This document shows, piece by piece, positions 31,470 through 32,105 of a DNA stretch of 32,105 nt; within the stretch, counting starts at the first letter, position 1, and every line of letters begins with the position of its first letter. The notes beneath the pieces are model-generated. The model made no database searches and was not told the origin of the DNA. It saw only the letters and a program-made list of their open reading frames with translations. Source of the DNA: SG8-4 sp964598225 (GTDB lineage Bacteria; Planctomycetota; Phycisphaerae; Sedimentisphaerales; Anaerobacaceae); the NCBI GenBank assembly GCA_964598225.1, contig CAZRBG010000063.1:1-32105 (forward strand), in the 5' to 3' direction. The position numbers were made by a program, and so were the translations under genes.

Positions 31470-31853
31470 TCAGCTTGTGAATTTCTTCCATTTGTCAAAA
31501 ACGGTTTTTCCCAGAAGCGTCAGGTCCAATGGCTTGGTTATATAGTCGTCGGCTCCTATCTCAAAGGCTTCGTCCAGGTCCCCTATCGTCCCGCGCGCTG
31601 TGAGCATGAAAACAGGCGTTTTCTTCGTTTTCCTGTTGTCTTTGAGTCTGGTCAGTACTTCCATCCCGTCCATTTCCGGCATCATCCAATCCAGCAGAAT
31701 AAAGGACGGTTTTATGTCGTTAGCAAGCTTGAGGCCTTCAGTTGCATCTGAAGCCATGAAGGTTTCAAAACCGAATACCACTAAGCTCCGTTTCATCGCT
31801 TCCAGAGTAAGCTCGTCGTCTTCGATAACCAAAACTCGAATCGCTTTACTCAC
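31470..31853 (-). CDS. Stand-alone CheY-like response regulator receiver
   Basis: A single receiver domain of 127 residues, cytoplasmic, accepting phosphate from an unidentified histidine kinase. The acidic pocket is VIEDDE (Asp12, Asp13), the phospho-acceptor is Asp55 in LLDWMMPEMDG, the switch threonine is Thr85 in MLTARG and the conserved lysine is Lys107 in TKPLD. It has no output domain. I chose the GTG at 31853, which has GAGG about nine bases upstream and begins right at the receiver fold; a longer frame from an ATG at 31937 adds an implausible 28-residue leader. It is convergent with the MoxR operon, so a functional connection is not implied. No kinase gene is in the window. Confidence 0.88.
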   Translation of the reverse strand: MSKAIRVLVIEDDELTLEAMKRSLVVFGFETFMASDATEGLKLANDIKPSFILLDWMMPEMDGMEVLTRLKDNRKTKKTPVFMLTARGTIGDLDEAFEIGADDYITKPLDLTLLGKTVFDKWKKFTS

Positions 31854-32105
31854 GGAATTTGTCCTCTTTCGCAACCGTAACCTGGATTCTGTGCGATAAG
31901 CGCAATTTCTTTCCACGCTACTGATAATTATCGACATCTGCGAAGAGAATCTTTATGCGAAACAGCATCTCGAGGGTATTAATGCCTGCATTTTGGACTG
32001 AAGTTACGGCAATCGCAAATAATGGTGTTACGATTTTGGGTATTACCGGCACTTAGGATCGTGCATGAAATAACTTCCCGATTTGTATATGGTCTGGCGT
32101 AATAA

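Noticed and set aside
31430..31472. Possible convergent terminator (GTTAG/CTAAC and TGATC-GAT-GATCA)
   Set aside because: Stems are only five base pairs, no T-run, and the second overlaps the receiver stop codon; too weak to call.

Overview
The window most likely comes from a member of the Planctomycetota, probably near the Phycisphaerae/Sedimentisphaerales. This is inferred from gene content: several Tat-exported Cys-type sulfatases, a Tat-exported Gfo/Idh/MocA oxidoreductase, a secreted neutral-ceramidase-like hydrolase, GH97, an FG-GAP propeller protein, and a long MoxR/DUF58/BatA/VWA operon with a DUF4159 protein and giant secreted partners. No rRNA, tRNA, CRISPR array, integrase or transposase gene was seen.

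Layout. 0.2-1.9 kb (+): a ceramidase-like secreted hydrolase overlapped by a DUF123/GIY-YIG-like protein. 1.9-4.2 kb (-): gloB-like glyoxalase II, an LsrG-like monooxygenase-fold protein and an iron-type alcohol dehydrogenase, in one orientation and probably an operon for reactive aldehydes or short sugar fragments. 4.2-7.65 kb (+): a strong sigma70-type promoter, an iduronate-sulfatase-like sulfatase and a GH97 glycosidase. 7.65-7.79 kb: the convergent gap carries a perfect three-way-junction palindromic element and a second hairpin. 7.8-11.3 kb (-): a sulfatase followed by a jelly-roll/FG-GAP propeller protein resembling PL11 rhamnogalacturonan lyases, with its own promoter. 11.4-12.2 kb: the 3' remnant of an FmdB-type zinc-ribbon gene, then a cluster of interspersed repeats. 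12.2-12.8 kb (-): an AT-rich orphan gene for a two-TM protein. 13.0-15.9 kb (-): a third sulfatase followed by a Gfo/Idh/MocA oxidoreductase, separated by a repeat that supplies the sulfatase stop codon.

16.1-31.4 kb (+): eight tightly packed genes, mostly overlapping, behind one near-consensus promoter: double DUF4159 protein, zinc-ribbon-MoxR ATPase, DUF58, BatA/VWA membrane protein, second membrane VWA/GATase-like protein, unknown exported protein, 1115-aa DUF4175-like membrane/coiled-coil protein, and an 853-aa NPCBM-PA14-PKD-TPR protein. MoxR ATPases act with VWA proteins as chaperones or assembly factors. The additional envelope partners suggest a machine working on the cell envelope or on bound glycans, and this is the best candidate in the window for a poorly described system. 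31.47-31.85 kb (-): a stand-alone CheY-like receiver, convergent with the operon. Positions 1-191 and 31854-32105 hold nothing I can support.

Together the left half looks like a loosely organised sulfated-polysaccharide degradation region (sulfatases remove sulfate, GH97 and the PL11-like protein act on the sugar chain, Gfo/Idh and the aldehyde enzymes handle products). The right half is the MoxR envelope operon. All functional calls come from motif recognition by eye, with no database search.
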